Below are positions 7,937 through 16,721 of a stretch of DNA of 64,000 bases, one piece after another. The notes below the pieces were generated by a model. The model had not been told where the DNA came from, did not search any database, and worked only from the letters and a program-made list of their open reading frames with translations. Source of the stretch: Paracoccaceae bacterium (GTDB taxonomy: Bacteria > Pseudomonadota > Alphaproteobacteria > Rhodobacterales > Rhodobacteraceae); contig JANQRL010000010.1 of the NCBI GenBank assembly GCA_028284605.1, positions 1 to 64,000 of the forward strand, read 5' to 3'. The first letter of the stretch is position 1. Every line of letters begins with the position of its first letter. Made by a program: the position numbers and the translations under genes.

Positions 7937-8668
7937 ATGTTCGACATCACCATAGCCGGTGCGGCCTTTGCCGGACTCCTGTCCTTCCTGACCCCCTGCA
8001 TCCTGCCCATCGTGCCGTTCTATCTCAGCTACATGGCCGGGGTCAGCATGAACCAGATCGGCGCCGAGGGCACGTTGAGCCGGGCCGTGCGCATCAAGGC
8101 GGTGGTCTCGGCGCTGTTCTTCTCCGCCGGGGTGATCACCGTCTTCGTCGCGCTCGGGGCCACGGCGAGTTTCGCCGGGCAGCTCGTGCGGGAATGGTTT
8201 GACGTCCTTCGCTACGTGGCAGCGGCCGTGATCCTGCTGATGGGGCTGCATTTCCTCGGGATCATCCGGATCGGCTTCCTCTACCGGCAGTTCCAGGTCG
8301 AGGCCGGCTCGACCGCGAATATGAGCTATCTCGGCGCCTATCTGATCGGGCTCGCCTTCGCCTTCGGCTGGACGCCCTGTGTGGGGCCGGTGCTGGCGGC
8401 GATCCTGTTCATGGCCGGGGCGACGGAAACGGCGGGGCAGGGGATGCTCCTCCTCTTCGTCTACGGGCTCGGCATGACCGCGCCTTTCGTGGTTGCGGCG
8501 ATGTTCATCGGCCCGTTCATGCGCTGGATGCAGGGGTTCCGGCAGCATCTGCCGAAGATCGAAAAGGCGATGGGCGGGCTGCTCGTCGTCTTCGCGGTGC
8601 TGATCGGCACCAACACGATCAACTATATCGCCAACTGGATGGTGCAATTCTGGCCGGCCCTGGGCTGA
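7937..8668 (+). CDS. CcdA/DsbD-like transmembrane thiol transporter (SoxV-like)
   Basis: A 243-residue protein with six predicted membrane segments. It carries the two conserved Pro-Cys motifs of the CcdA family: LTPCILPIVPF (C21) and GWTPCVGPVLAA. CcdA-type proteins pass electrons from cytoplasmic thioredoxin to periplasmic partners; SoxV does this for SoxW in Paracoccus. The ATG at 7937 has AAGGA upstream and is preferred over an upstream in-frame start at 7883. The next gene encodes a SoxW-like thioredoxin, 22 bp downstream, giving a soxV-soxW order. Confidence 0.85.
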   Translation: MFDITIAGAAFAGLLSFLTPCILPIVPFYLSYMAGVSMNQIGAEGTLSRAVRIKAVVSALFFSAGVITVFVALGATASFAGQLVREWFDVLRYVAAAVILLMGLHFLGIIRIGFLYRQFQVEAGSTANMSYLGAYLIGLAFAFGWTPCVGPVLAAILFMAGATETAGQGMLLLFVYGLGMTAPFVVAAMFIGPFMRWMQGFRQHLPKIEKAMGGLLVVFAVLIGTNTINYIANWMVQFWPALG

Positions 8669-8690
8669 GCCTTTCAAGGGAGGAGACCCG

Positions 8691-9257
8691 ATGAGACAAC
8701 TCATGGCGGCCGCGCTGGCGGTCCTGATGGCGCTGCCCGTTGCGGCGGCGGAACTTGGAGAGGACGGGCTCCACAAGGCGCCCTGGATGCGCGAGACCTT
8801 CAAGGATCTGCGCGAGGACCTCGATGAGGCCAATGCCGAGGGCCGCCGGCTTGCCGTGATCTTCGAGCAGCGCGGCTGCATCTACTGCACCCGGATGCAT
8901 GAGGAGATATTCCCGGAGCCGGAGATCGCGGCGGCGCTCGAGGAAGAGTATTTTGTCGTCCAGATCAACCTTTTCGGCGATGTCGAGGTGACGGATTTCG
9001 ATGGCGAGGCCCTGTCGGAAAAGGACATGGCGCGGAAATGGGGGATCCTGTTCACGCCGACGATGATGTTCTTCCCCGAAGAGGTGGCCGGGGGGGTGAG
9101 CGCGCCCGAGGCGGCGGTGGCGACGATGCCCGGGGCGTTCGGCAAATGGACCACGCTCAACATGCTGACCTGGGTGCTGGAGCATGGCTATGCGGGCGAG
9201 GAGAGCTTTCAGCGCTACCATGCGCGCATGTTCGCCACCCAGGGCGGGTCGGAATAG
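8691..9257 (+). CDS. SoxW-like periplasmic thioredoxin
   Basis: A 188-residue exported thioredoxin-fold protein. Signal peptide MRQLMAAALAVLMALPVAAA precedes the active site QRGCIYCTRMH (C63-x-x-C66), and FTPTMMFF supplies the cis-proline side of the fold. It would take electrons from the CcdA/SoxV-like protein encoded just upstream. In Paracoccus soxXYZABCD would follow here; instead the locus ends in a palindrome-rich gap and an unrelated convergent gene. AGGAGA precedes the ATG. Confidence 0.82.
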   Translation: MRQLMAAALAVLMALPVAAAELGEDGLHKAPWMRETFKDLREDLDEANAEGRRLAVIFEQRGCIYCTRMHEEIFPEPEIAAALEEEYFVVQINLFGDVEVTDFDGEALSEKDMARKWGILFTPTMMFFPEEVAGGVSAPEAAVATMPGAFGKWTTLNMLTWVLEHGYAGEESFQRYHARMFATQGGSE

Positions 9258-9271
9258 GCTTTCGCGGCAGC

Positions 9272-9312
9272 AAAACTCTTCGAAGAGTTTTGCCAGACCC
9301 TTGGAAGGGTCT
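9272..9312. repeat. Paired TTCGAA palindromes, copy 1
   Basis: aaaactcttcgaagagtttt (9272-9291), spacer gcc, then agacccttggaagggtct (9295-9312, centre one base off). It lies 14 bp after the soxW-like stop. As RNA, the first hairpin has an A-tract before it and a U-tract after it, like a bidirectional terminator. Confidence 0.95.
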
Positions 9313-9376
9313 GCGGCGCGGCCGGAGACGGGTCTGGGGGCGTGAGACCCGGCACCCGGCCCGGTCGCCGGGGGAT

Positions 9377-9417
9377 GAAACTCTTCGAAGAGTTTCGTCA
9401 GACCCTTCGAAGGGTCT
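9377..9417. repeat. Paired TTCGAA palindromes, copy 2
   Basis: gaaactcttcgaagagtttc (9377-9396), spacer gtc, agacccttcgaagggtct (9400-9417). It has the same orientation as the copy 65 bp upstream and lies in the same convergent gap. Confidence 0.95.
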
Positions 9418-9486
9418 GTTCCACGTCGTGCCAGTCCCGCCCGATCGTCCTCGACTGCCGCTCGGGACGGGTCGCGGGGCCGCCGG

Positions 9487-10248
9487 CTACTTCCCGTTCG
9501 GTCTGAAGCGTCGGAGACGCCCGAAGATCGACCGCATGTCCGTCATGACCATCCACAGCATGCGCACTGCGAGGGGACGCAAGGCGTCATCGGCCTCGCC
9601 CAACTCCCAGAGGCGTCCGAGCATGTTGCGGTCCAGATCGCCGTTGCGGAACGAGTAGCCGACCATATCGAAGGCAAGGTCGTGACGCGTGCGCCCCTTG
9701 ACCCGGGGAAACGGATTGTCGTTGCGCCGGCCCGACAGACGGCGTTCGCTGTCATGCAGCTTGATCAGGTCGAAGAGGATGCTGAGCCCCATGCCGCCCT
9801 GACGCTGTTCCACCGTCTCGCCGCGGTCGCCGAAGGTGGTCGCGGCCGAGATCAGCCAGCGGACGCCGAGCTCCTTGCTCAGCCAGTCGCCCTGCTCGCG
9901 CCAGATCCGCAGGAAGAGCACCCGTGCCTCCGGTGCGAAATCGTCCCGCCGCAACTGCGCGATGGTGACGGCATGGAGCAGGGCAAGTTCGCTCTGTCCG
10001 ACGAATTCGGCCCGCAGGTCGCAGTATTTGTGGCCGAAATGGCCCTTCGGATAGGTCTCGGCCGGCTCCTGTCCGGCGTCGACGACGATGGAGCGCAGCG
10101 CGCCCAGGTCGGTATCGACCGGCGGCAGATATTCCGCCGCATTCGTGAACGGCGTCCGTTTGCGTTCGAGGAACCGGAGGATGCCCGAATAGCCACTCGG
10201 GTAGATCCTCGCGCCGCCGGTCATGCGCTCCATCAAGCCACGGAGCAT
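9487..10248 (-). CDS. Unknown protein downstream of prfC
   Basis: A 253-residue soluble protein with no signal peptide or membrane segment, rich in Arg and aromatic residues. I do not recognise a family. Visible features are an N-terminal MLRGLMERMTGGARIYPSGYS and a histidine/cysteine cluster GHFGHKYCDLR (about 69-79). A long helical middle (RVLFLRIWREQGDWLSKELG) and a basic C-terminus (FGRLRRFRPNGK) complete it. Its ATG lies 5 bp after the prfC stop, so it is very likely co-transcribed with and perhaps translationally coupled to prfC. Codon usage looks like that of its neighbours. Confidence 0.7.
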   Translation of the reverse strand: MLRGLMERMTGGARIYPSGYSGILRFLERKRTPFTNAAEYLPPVDTDLGALRSIVVDAGQEPAETYPKGHFGHKYCDLRAEFVGQSELALLHAVTIAQLRRDDFAPEARVLFLRIWREQGDWLSKELGVRWLISAATTFGDRGETVEQRQGGMGLSILFDLIKLHDSERRLSGRRNDNPFPRVKGRTRHDLAFDMVGYSFRNGDLDRNMLGRLWELGEADDALRPLAVRMLWMVMTDMRSIFGRLRRFRPNGK

Positions 10249-10252
10249 CGGT

Positions 10253-11872
<1,620 letters not shown>

Positions 11873-11964
11873 AGGCGCGCGCCGGTTCCCGCGCAAGCGG
11901 GGCTCGGCGCGCGCCCCGGTTCGTGCTAGGCTCGGCCTGTCAAACGATCCAAGGAGTATGAGTG

Positions 11965-12330
11965 ATGGAGTTGAAGGAAATCGCCGCAGAACTGGTCGCC
12001 GGCTGCCGCGAGGGGCGGGAGCGGGCCAATCTCGACAGGCTCTATTCGCAAGATGCCGTCTCTGTCGAGGCGGCAGATCAGGGCAATGGGCGCGAGGTCA
12101 GGGGGCTCGCCGCGATCCATGCCAAGCATGAGTGGTGGGAGAGCGAGAACGAGATGACCGGCGTCACGGTGAGCGATCCGATGCCCCATGGCGACGACCG
12201 TTTCGCCGTGATCTTCGAGATGGAGGGCCGCGACAAGGCCTCCGGGGAGAGCTTCGCCATGCGCGAGGTCGGCATCTACCACGTCGCGGATGGCAAGATC
12301 GTGCGCGAGGAGTTCTTCTACGGGATGTAG
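11965..12330 (+). CDS. SnoaL/NTF2-like protein
   Basis: A 121-residue protein of the NTF2/SnoaL cone-fold type. The helix-rich start (MELKEIAAELVAGCREGRERANLDRLYSQDAVSVEA) precedes beta strands ending GIYHVADGKIVREEFFYGM. Such proteins bind or isomerise small molecules; no substrate can be named. The ATG at 11965 is 8 nt after AAGGAG; the GTG at 11962 is adjacent but less likely. It is divergent from prfC and converges on the DUF6428 gene with a 6-bp gap. Confidence 0.8.
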   Translation: MELKEIAAELVAGCREGRERANLDRLYSQDAVSVEAADQGNGREVRGLAAIHAKHEWWESENEMTGVTVSDPMPHGDDRFAVIFEMEGRDKASGESFAMREVGIYHVADGKIVREEFFYGM

Positions 12331-12336
12331 GGCGGG

Positions 12337-12765
12337 TCAGCAGCAGCCCCCGGCGGTCCGCGCCATCGGCTTGCAGAGTGCCTGCGCGCCGCCAAGGGCG
12401 ATCTCGATCTTACCGTCCCGGAGCTCCGGGGCGCGAGGGGTGAAGCGGATCATCGGGCCGTTCCCGGGCGCGCCTTCGATGTGGAGCGGGGCTTCGGCGA
12501 GGTCGGGCAGGGCGGCGCGGCCCTTTTCGAGGATGCCGCGGAGCGTGGCCCCGGTCAGCGGCCGGCCGCCCTCGACGTCGAGCAATTGCAGCGCCGCCTC
12601 GGTCCAGTCGGCGCGCCCGCCGCCGCAATCGAGGCCCGCCACTGCATGGCGGCGGATTTCGGTTACATGGGTGCCCGGCCCGAACCCGCCGCCTTCGGCG
12701 GTGAACCGGACCGGCGCGTCGGCGGGCAGGGTCGAGAGGCTGTCGGAGAGGTCGGCGGGGGTCAT
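12337..12765 (-). CDS. DUF6428-family protein paired with an ArsR regulator
   Basis: A 142-residue protein that I recognise as DUF6428 by its DLSDSLSTLPADAPVRF opening and its C-terminal QALCKPMARTAGGCC. The terminal double cysteine suggests metal or thiol chemistry; the function is not established. It is divergent from an ArsR-family gene across 78 bp that hold two operator-like palindromes, so the two are almost certainly co-regulated. Further cysteine in LDCGGG (about residue 47). Confidence 0.75.
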   Translation of the reverse strand: MTPADLSDSLSTLPADAPVRFTAEGGGFGPGTHVTEIRRHAVAGLDCGGGRADWTEAALQLLDVEGGRPLTGATLRGILEKGRAALPDLAEAPLHIEGAPGNGPMIRFTPRAPELRDGKIEIALGGAQALCKPMARTAGGCC

Positions 12766-12781
12766 AGTTGCGCTCCCAGGT

Positions 12782-12843
12782 ATTTCAAGGTTTGTTGAAA
12801 TACCCTATCCGCCCAATCAGGTCGTTTCAAGAGGTGTTGAAAT
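12782..12843. promoter_or_regulatory. Two tandem ArsR-type operators
   Basis: Two copies of TTTCAA-N6-TTGAAA occur: 12782-12801 (atttcaa/ttgaaat) and 12824-12843. The second abuts the ArsR start codon at 12844. Both half-sites are perfect inverted repeats. Position between divergent genes supports autorepression and control of the DUF6428 gene. Confidence 0.7.
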
Positions 12844-13167
12844 ATGGATGACGAAAGAGCCGCCGCGACCCTCGGCGCTCTGGCCCATGGGACCCGGCTG
12901 GCGATCCTGCGGCTTCTGGTGCGGGCAGGGCCGGTGGGGATGGCGGCGGGGCAACTCACCGAGACCCTGGCCCTCAGCCCCTCGCTCGGATCGTTCCACC
13001 TCGCCGCCCTGGCCGAGGCCGGGGTGCTGACCCGGCGGCGGGAGGCCCGGCATGTGGTCTATGCCGTGGATTTTCCGGCCCTGGGCGGGCTCCTGGGCCA
13101 TCTCGTGCAGGATTGCTGTGCCGGGGCACCGGAGATCGTGGCCTGTTGCGGGGAGGCGCGGTGTTGA
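12844..13167 (+). CDS. ArsR-family metalloid/metal-responsive repressor
   Basis: A 107-residue winged-helix repressor with no room for other domains. The helix-turn-helix region is LTETLALSPSLGSFHLAALAEAGVL, followed by the wing TRRREARHVVYAVD. The C-terminus carries a cysteine array, QDCCAGAPEIVACCGEARC, which would bind As(III) or a soft metal. It is paralogous to the ArsR at 61994, sharing the DCC[GA]GAPE motif. It is divergent from the DUF6428 gene with twin operators between. Confidence 0.88.
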   Translation: MDDERAAATLGALAHGTRLAILRLLVRAGPVGMAAGQLTETLALSPSLGSFHLAALAEAGVLTRRREARHVVYAVDFPALGGLLGHLVQDCCAGAPEIVACCGEARC

Positions 13168-13242
13168 ACGTCTTCGTGATAAGGTCGAGGAATTGACTTC
13201 TAGCGACGACGCATCTGACGCGTGTTGCCTGAACCACGGTTC

Positions 13243-13417
13243 GTCTCCTTCCCCGCCCGGACTCAAGCCGAAGGCGCCGGGCATCGACAGACCGTCCCGC
13301 GGGCTGGCGATATCGTGACGCTGGGCGCTGAGATCGGAGCTGGGGAGGTGCTTGGCAGGCATAAATCGCAGTAGCTCAGCCGTTGGATCGCCATCCCCCG
13401 GTCTGTCGATGCCCGGC
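13243..13417 (+). repeat. 175-bp structured repeat with 19-bp inverted ends, copy 1
   Basis: A perfect 19-bp inverted repeat, gccgggcatcgacagaccg (13276-13294) and its complement (13399-13417), bounds a 142-bp core. A further 33 bp to the left (13243-13275) is also shared with copy 2 at 17909-18083, which is inverted. Inner complementary segments (ggcgat/atcgcc, gctgag/ctcagc) imply one long folded structure. It lies in the convergent gap between arsR and the universal stress gene. Confidence 0.9.
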
Positions 13418-13461
13418 TTGCGTCGCGCCCGTCGCGACGGCTTCAGAACTGCACCGAAAAC

Positions 13462-14313
13462 CTAACGCGGCCGCGCGATCAGCACATCGCAGGGCGGGTC
13501 GCGCATCAAGTCGCTGGCCACGGAACCCAGGATCGACGGCGCCGCGCCGACCCGGCCATGGGCGCCGACGCAGATCAGGTCCGCCCCGATCCGCTGCACC
13601 GCCGCGGCGAGCACCGGGTAGGGCGCGCCGGGCTCCACATCGACATCTTCGAGCTGGTCCTGGGGCAGGTCGATATTGGCCTCCCAGACCCGGCCCAGCG
13701 ATTCGGCCTCGCGCAGGAACGGCGTCTCCAGCGCCTCCCGGGTCGACGGCGAGGCGCCGAGGCGCCCGGCATAAGGCACATGGAGCGCATGGACCGGATA
13801 GATCCGTGCCGTGGGCGCCAGGGCATGGGCGATCATCGCCGCGGCGGTGGAGGCCGGGGAATAATCGCTCGCCGCCACGATCTTCTGATAGCCGTGATCG
13901 ACACTGTCGCGCACCAGCAGCACCGGGCAGGAGGTCAGCCGCACGATCCGCTGCATCGTGGTCTCGCGGATCAGGTCGAGGAACGGCCGCGGCCGGTGGG
14001 TGCCGAGGATCAAGAGGTCCGCCGCCTCGATCTCGACGCAGCGCACCAGATCAGTGGAGGGGTCGCCGGCGGGGGTGCGCACCTCGAATTCGACGCCCGC
14101 GCCCAGCTCGGTGCAGAACCGGTCCATGCGGGCCTCGGCCTTGGCATGGAGATCGGCACGCATCTCTTCGGGCAGCGCATCGTCGAGGACATGGACCGCG
14201 ATCAGCTTGGCGCCGGTATTGCGGGCCTTGCGGAAGGCCCGGTGCATCGCCCGGTCGGAGCGCACCGAGAGGTCGGTCGCCACCACCAGGGTCTTCATCT
14301 CAGGTGTCGCCAT
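13462..14313 (-). CDS. Universal stress protein with two tandem UspA domains
   Basis: A 283-residue cytoplasmic protein of two UspA repeats (about 1-145 and 150-283). The first starts MKTLVVATDLSVRSDRAMHRA and the second KIVAASDYSPASTAAAMIAHA. ATP-binding-type motifs are visible: GTHRPRPFLDLIRETTMQRIVRLTSCPVL in the first, GAHGRVGAAPSILGSVASDLM in the second. Tandem Usps are induced by stress and starvation; the target here is unknown. The ATG at 14313 has GGAAGGAG upstream. It is monocistronic as far as can be seen. Confidence 0.88.
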   Translation of the reverse strand: MATPEMKTLVVATDLSVRSDRAMHRAFRKARNTGAKLIAVHVLDDALPEEMRADLHAKAEARMDRFCTELGAGVEFEVRTPAGDPSTDLVRCVEIEAADLLILGTHRPRPFLDLIRETTMQRIVRLTSCPVLLVRDSVDHGYQKIVAASDYSPASTAAAMIAHALAPTARIYPVHALHVPYAGRLGASPSTREALETPFLREAESLGRVWEANIDLPQDQLEDVDVEPGAPYPVLAAAVQRIGADLICVGAHGRVGAAPSILGSVASDLMRDPPCDVLIARPR

Positions 14314-14459
14314 GCCCGTCTCCTTCCGCTTTCGGGCGAAGCGTAGTCCGGCGGCGAAGGGGCGACAATAGCGGCAGGGCCGGCACGAGGGCGCGCCGCC
14401 GCCTGTCGCCGGACCCGGGCGCCCCGGTTCGATTTCAAAGCTGCGTCTTGCTCCCGGGC

Positions 14460-14595
14460 GCGCTCCGTCGACGGAGCGCAAGGCGCGTCGACGCGCCTTT
14501 CCCGAAGCGCCGTCGACGGCGCTCGGTGCCGCCGCGTCGACGCGGCGTAGGACGCGCTTTCGAAAGCGCGTCACCACGGCCTTTCGAAAGGCCGT
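14460..14595. repeat. Palindrome ladder of six elements
   Basis: Palindromes lie at 14460-14479 (gcgctccgtcgacggagcgc), 14480-14499 (aaggcgcgtcgacgcgcctt), 14506-14523, 14530-14547, 14551-14572 and 14576-14595 (acggcctttcgaaaggccgt). The cores are GTCGAC in the first four and TTCGAA in the last two. The 391-bp gap 14314-14704 around it holds no gene that I can see. It is downstream of the Hint-protein gene's stop and upstream of the stress gene. Confidence 0.95.
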
Positions 14596-14704
14596 CCCGG
14601 GCGAGGACCCTGGCGTTGCGGGGGAGGGCGTCCGGGCCGGAGACGGCTGGCCGCTGCGAGACGGGCGGCGCGCCATCCGACAGGCGATGCTTGCGGCGGT
14701 GCCC

Positions 14705-15721
14705 CTAGCTCGACGAGGCCCGGCGCAGCAGGTCCACCGCGTCGGTGCGGCTGAGCAGACTCTCCTGCACCTCGTAGTCGAGATGGTGCCGGTGCCGGTG
14801 GCCGGGGATCGTCTGGTTCATCCGCTCCGAGATCTCCTCGGGCAGCGCGCCACGGGTGCGCGGGTCCACCAGCATCGATTCCGCGGCGATCCCCTCGGCA
14901 TAGATGATCTGGTGGTCGTCGAAGAGGAGCTGGAAATACTCCACGAAGCCACCGCCCTGCTGGTAGACGGACGTCCCGTTGATCAGGTGCCGGACCTTGA
15001 CCAGCACCTCCGCGCGGCCGGCGCCCAGGCGGTCCTCGCGCTGGTAGACGAAGATGCGGTGGTCGGGGCTGACCACCAGGTCGTTCTCGTTGTGCAGCGT
15101 GCCCTTGGCGATCACCACCGGGGCGAAGGCGCCCACGGCACGCACGGTGTTCTGGCCGATCCAGCGAATCTCCTGGGGCCCCGAATCCCGGGTCAGCACC
15201 TTGTCGCCGACCTTGAGGTTCTCTATCGGGGCCTGGGCGCCCGAGGCCATGGTGATATGGGTGCCGCGGCTGAAGGACACGCAGGCGACTTCGGAAAACC
15301 GCGCCGTGGCGGTCTGCCGGTCGACGCCGACGAGGCGGTAATCGGTCTTCGGCGCGAGCGTGGCGAGCGGCAGGAGGTAGATTTCCTCGGCATGGCCATC
15401 GGCCACCTCGACGAGCACCAGGGCCTCGTAGGTCGCGCCATCCGGCGCCATCAGGGTCAGGCAGCAATCGAGCGCCAGCGCGTTGCCGACCCTCCCGGCC
15501 TCAGACCCATCGGCGACGGCGAAGAGCCGGGGATCGGCGCCGAGCGCCACCGAAATCCGCACCCGCGCCGCGCCGGCCTCCAGCCCGTAGATATCGTCCA
15601 TCACCAGTTCGTCGGCGAAGGACAGCCCCTCGCCCTCGCAGACACCCGAGGTGACCACAAAGGCGTCCCCCGGATAGACCGGCAAGGTCTGGATCGCGCG
15701 GGTCGGGGACGGATCGGTCAT
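14705..15721 (-). CDS. Stand-alone Hint-domain protein
   Basis: A 338-residue protein. Residues about 1-150 form an unrecognised N-terminal part; a Hint (hedgehog/intein) domain covers about 150-290 (FSRGTHITMASGAQAPIENLKVGDKVLTRDSGPQEIRWIG, then VVSPDHRIFV). Such proteins are abundant in Roseobacter genomes and their role is unknown, perhaps protein processing or secretion. The position usually held by the nucleophilic Cys reads VSFSRGT, so Ser may replace it. The ATG at 15721 is chosen; the frame runs up to 15802. The C-terminus is His-rich then ends LRRASSS. Confidence 0.8.
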   Translation of the reverse strand: MTDPSPTRAIQTLPVYPGDAFVVTSGVCEGEGLSFADELVMDDIYGLEAGAARVRISVALGADPRLFAVADGSEAGRVGNALALDCCLTLMAPDGATYEALVLVEVADGHAEEIYLLPLATLAPKTDYRLVGVDRQTATARFSEVACVSFSRGTHITMASGAQAPIENLKVGDKVLTRDSGPQEIRWIGQNTVRAVGAFAPVVIAKGTLHNENDLVVSPDHRIFVYQREDRLGAGRAEVLVKVRHLINGTSVYQQGGGFVEYFQLLFDDHQIIYAEGIAAESMLVDPRTRGALPEEISERMNQTIPGHRHRHHLDYEVQESLLSRTDAVDLLRRASSS

Positions 15722-15860
15722 CGCTGGACTTCCAGGGTATTCGAGAACACAAGGCCTTGATGCCTCGCGATTGGGGCGGAAAGTAGTCAACGATCTGGTC
15801 ACTTGCAGGCGATTGTTGACCGGATGACGTTAACGAAGCGCGAAGGGGAGGATGCCGCCA

Positions 15861-16640
15861 ATGGATTTGGGGATCAAGGGAAAGCGTGCGCTGGTCACGG
15901 CGTCGTCAAAGGGGCTCGGGCTCGGCTGTGCCGAGGCGCTGGCCGAGGCGGGCGTCGATCTGGTGATGAACGCGCGGGGGACGGAGGCGCTCGACCACGC
16001 CGCCGCGGCGATCCGCAGCGAATGGGGCGTGGAGGTGACGGCGGTCGCCGCCGACATCACGACGGAGGCGGGTCGGGCCGAAGTGCTCGCCGCCGCCGGA
16101 GACGTGGACATCCTTGTGACCAATGCCGGCGGTCCGCCGCCGGGGATGTGGACCGACTGGGACCGGGACGATTTCATCGCGGCGCTCGACGCGAACATGC
16201 TGACGCCGGTTGCGCTGATCAAGGCGCTGGTGCCGGGCATGATGGCGCGGGGCTGGGGCCGGGTCGTCAACATCACCTCGCAATCGGTGAAGGCGCCGAT
16301 CCCCGTGCTGGGGCTCTCCAACGCGGCGCGGACCGGGCTCACCGGCTATGTGGCGGGGACCTCGCGGCAGGTGGCGAACCAGGGCGTGACGATCAACAAC
16401 CTGCTGCCCGGCATTCATGCCACCGACCGCGCCGATGCACTCGACAACGGCGTTGTGGCGGCTGAGGGGATCACCCTCGACGAGGCCCGGGCGAAACGCG
16501 CCGCGACGATCCCCGCCGGGCGCTACGGCACGCGGGGCGAGTTCGGGGCGATGTGTGCGTTCCTGTGTTCTCAGCACGCGGGGTACGTTGTCGGCCAGAA
16601 CATCCTCCTCGACGGCGGTGCGGTGACCGCGACGATCTGA
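15861..16640 (+). CDS. SDR-family protein related to 3-oxoacyl-ACP reductase, atypical active site
   Basis: A 259-residue Rossmann protein with a modified nucleotide motif (VTASSKGLGLG, about 12-22), NAGG and a SQS region (ITSQSVK). The catalytic YxxxK is not found: the matching position reads LSNAARTGL. This fits the BKR-like SDR subgroup without the usual catalytic residues, so reductase activity is uncertain. The C-terminus YVVGQNILLDGGAV is typical of the family. The ATG at 15861 is about 9 nt after GGGGAGG; the ATG at 15852 overlaps that site. It lies about 80 bp before the orphan ABC ATPase, probably coincidentally. Confidence 0.82.
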   Translation: MDLGIKGKRALVTASSKGLGLGCAEALAEAGVDLVMNARGTEALDHAAAAIRSEWGVEVTAVAADITTEAGRAEVLAAAGDVDILVTNAGGPPPGMWTDWDRDDFIAALDANMLTPVALIKALVPGMMARGWGRVVNITSQSVKAPIPVLGLSNAARTGLTGYVAGTSRQVANQGVTINNLLPGIHATDRADALDNGVVAAEGITLDEARAKRAATIPAGRYGTRGEFGAMCAFLCSQHAGYVVGQNILLDGGAVTATI

Positions 16641-16721
16641 GCCGCTTGCCTGACGGCCCGGCGATTGCTATCTCCCCGGGATGCCCGAGCTTTTTGGTCG
16701 GAAACAGGCAGGTCCGCGCCC

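Noticed and set aside
13276-13417. Classical insertion sequence or MITE
   Set aside because: No transposase, and homology between the two copies extends 33 bp past one inverted end, so the inverted repeats do not mark the element's boundaries.
14420-14450. tRNA T-arm-like GGTTCGATTTC
   Set aside because: No acceptor, D or anticodon stem can be folded around it.
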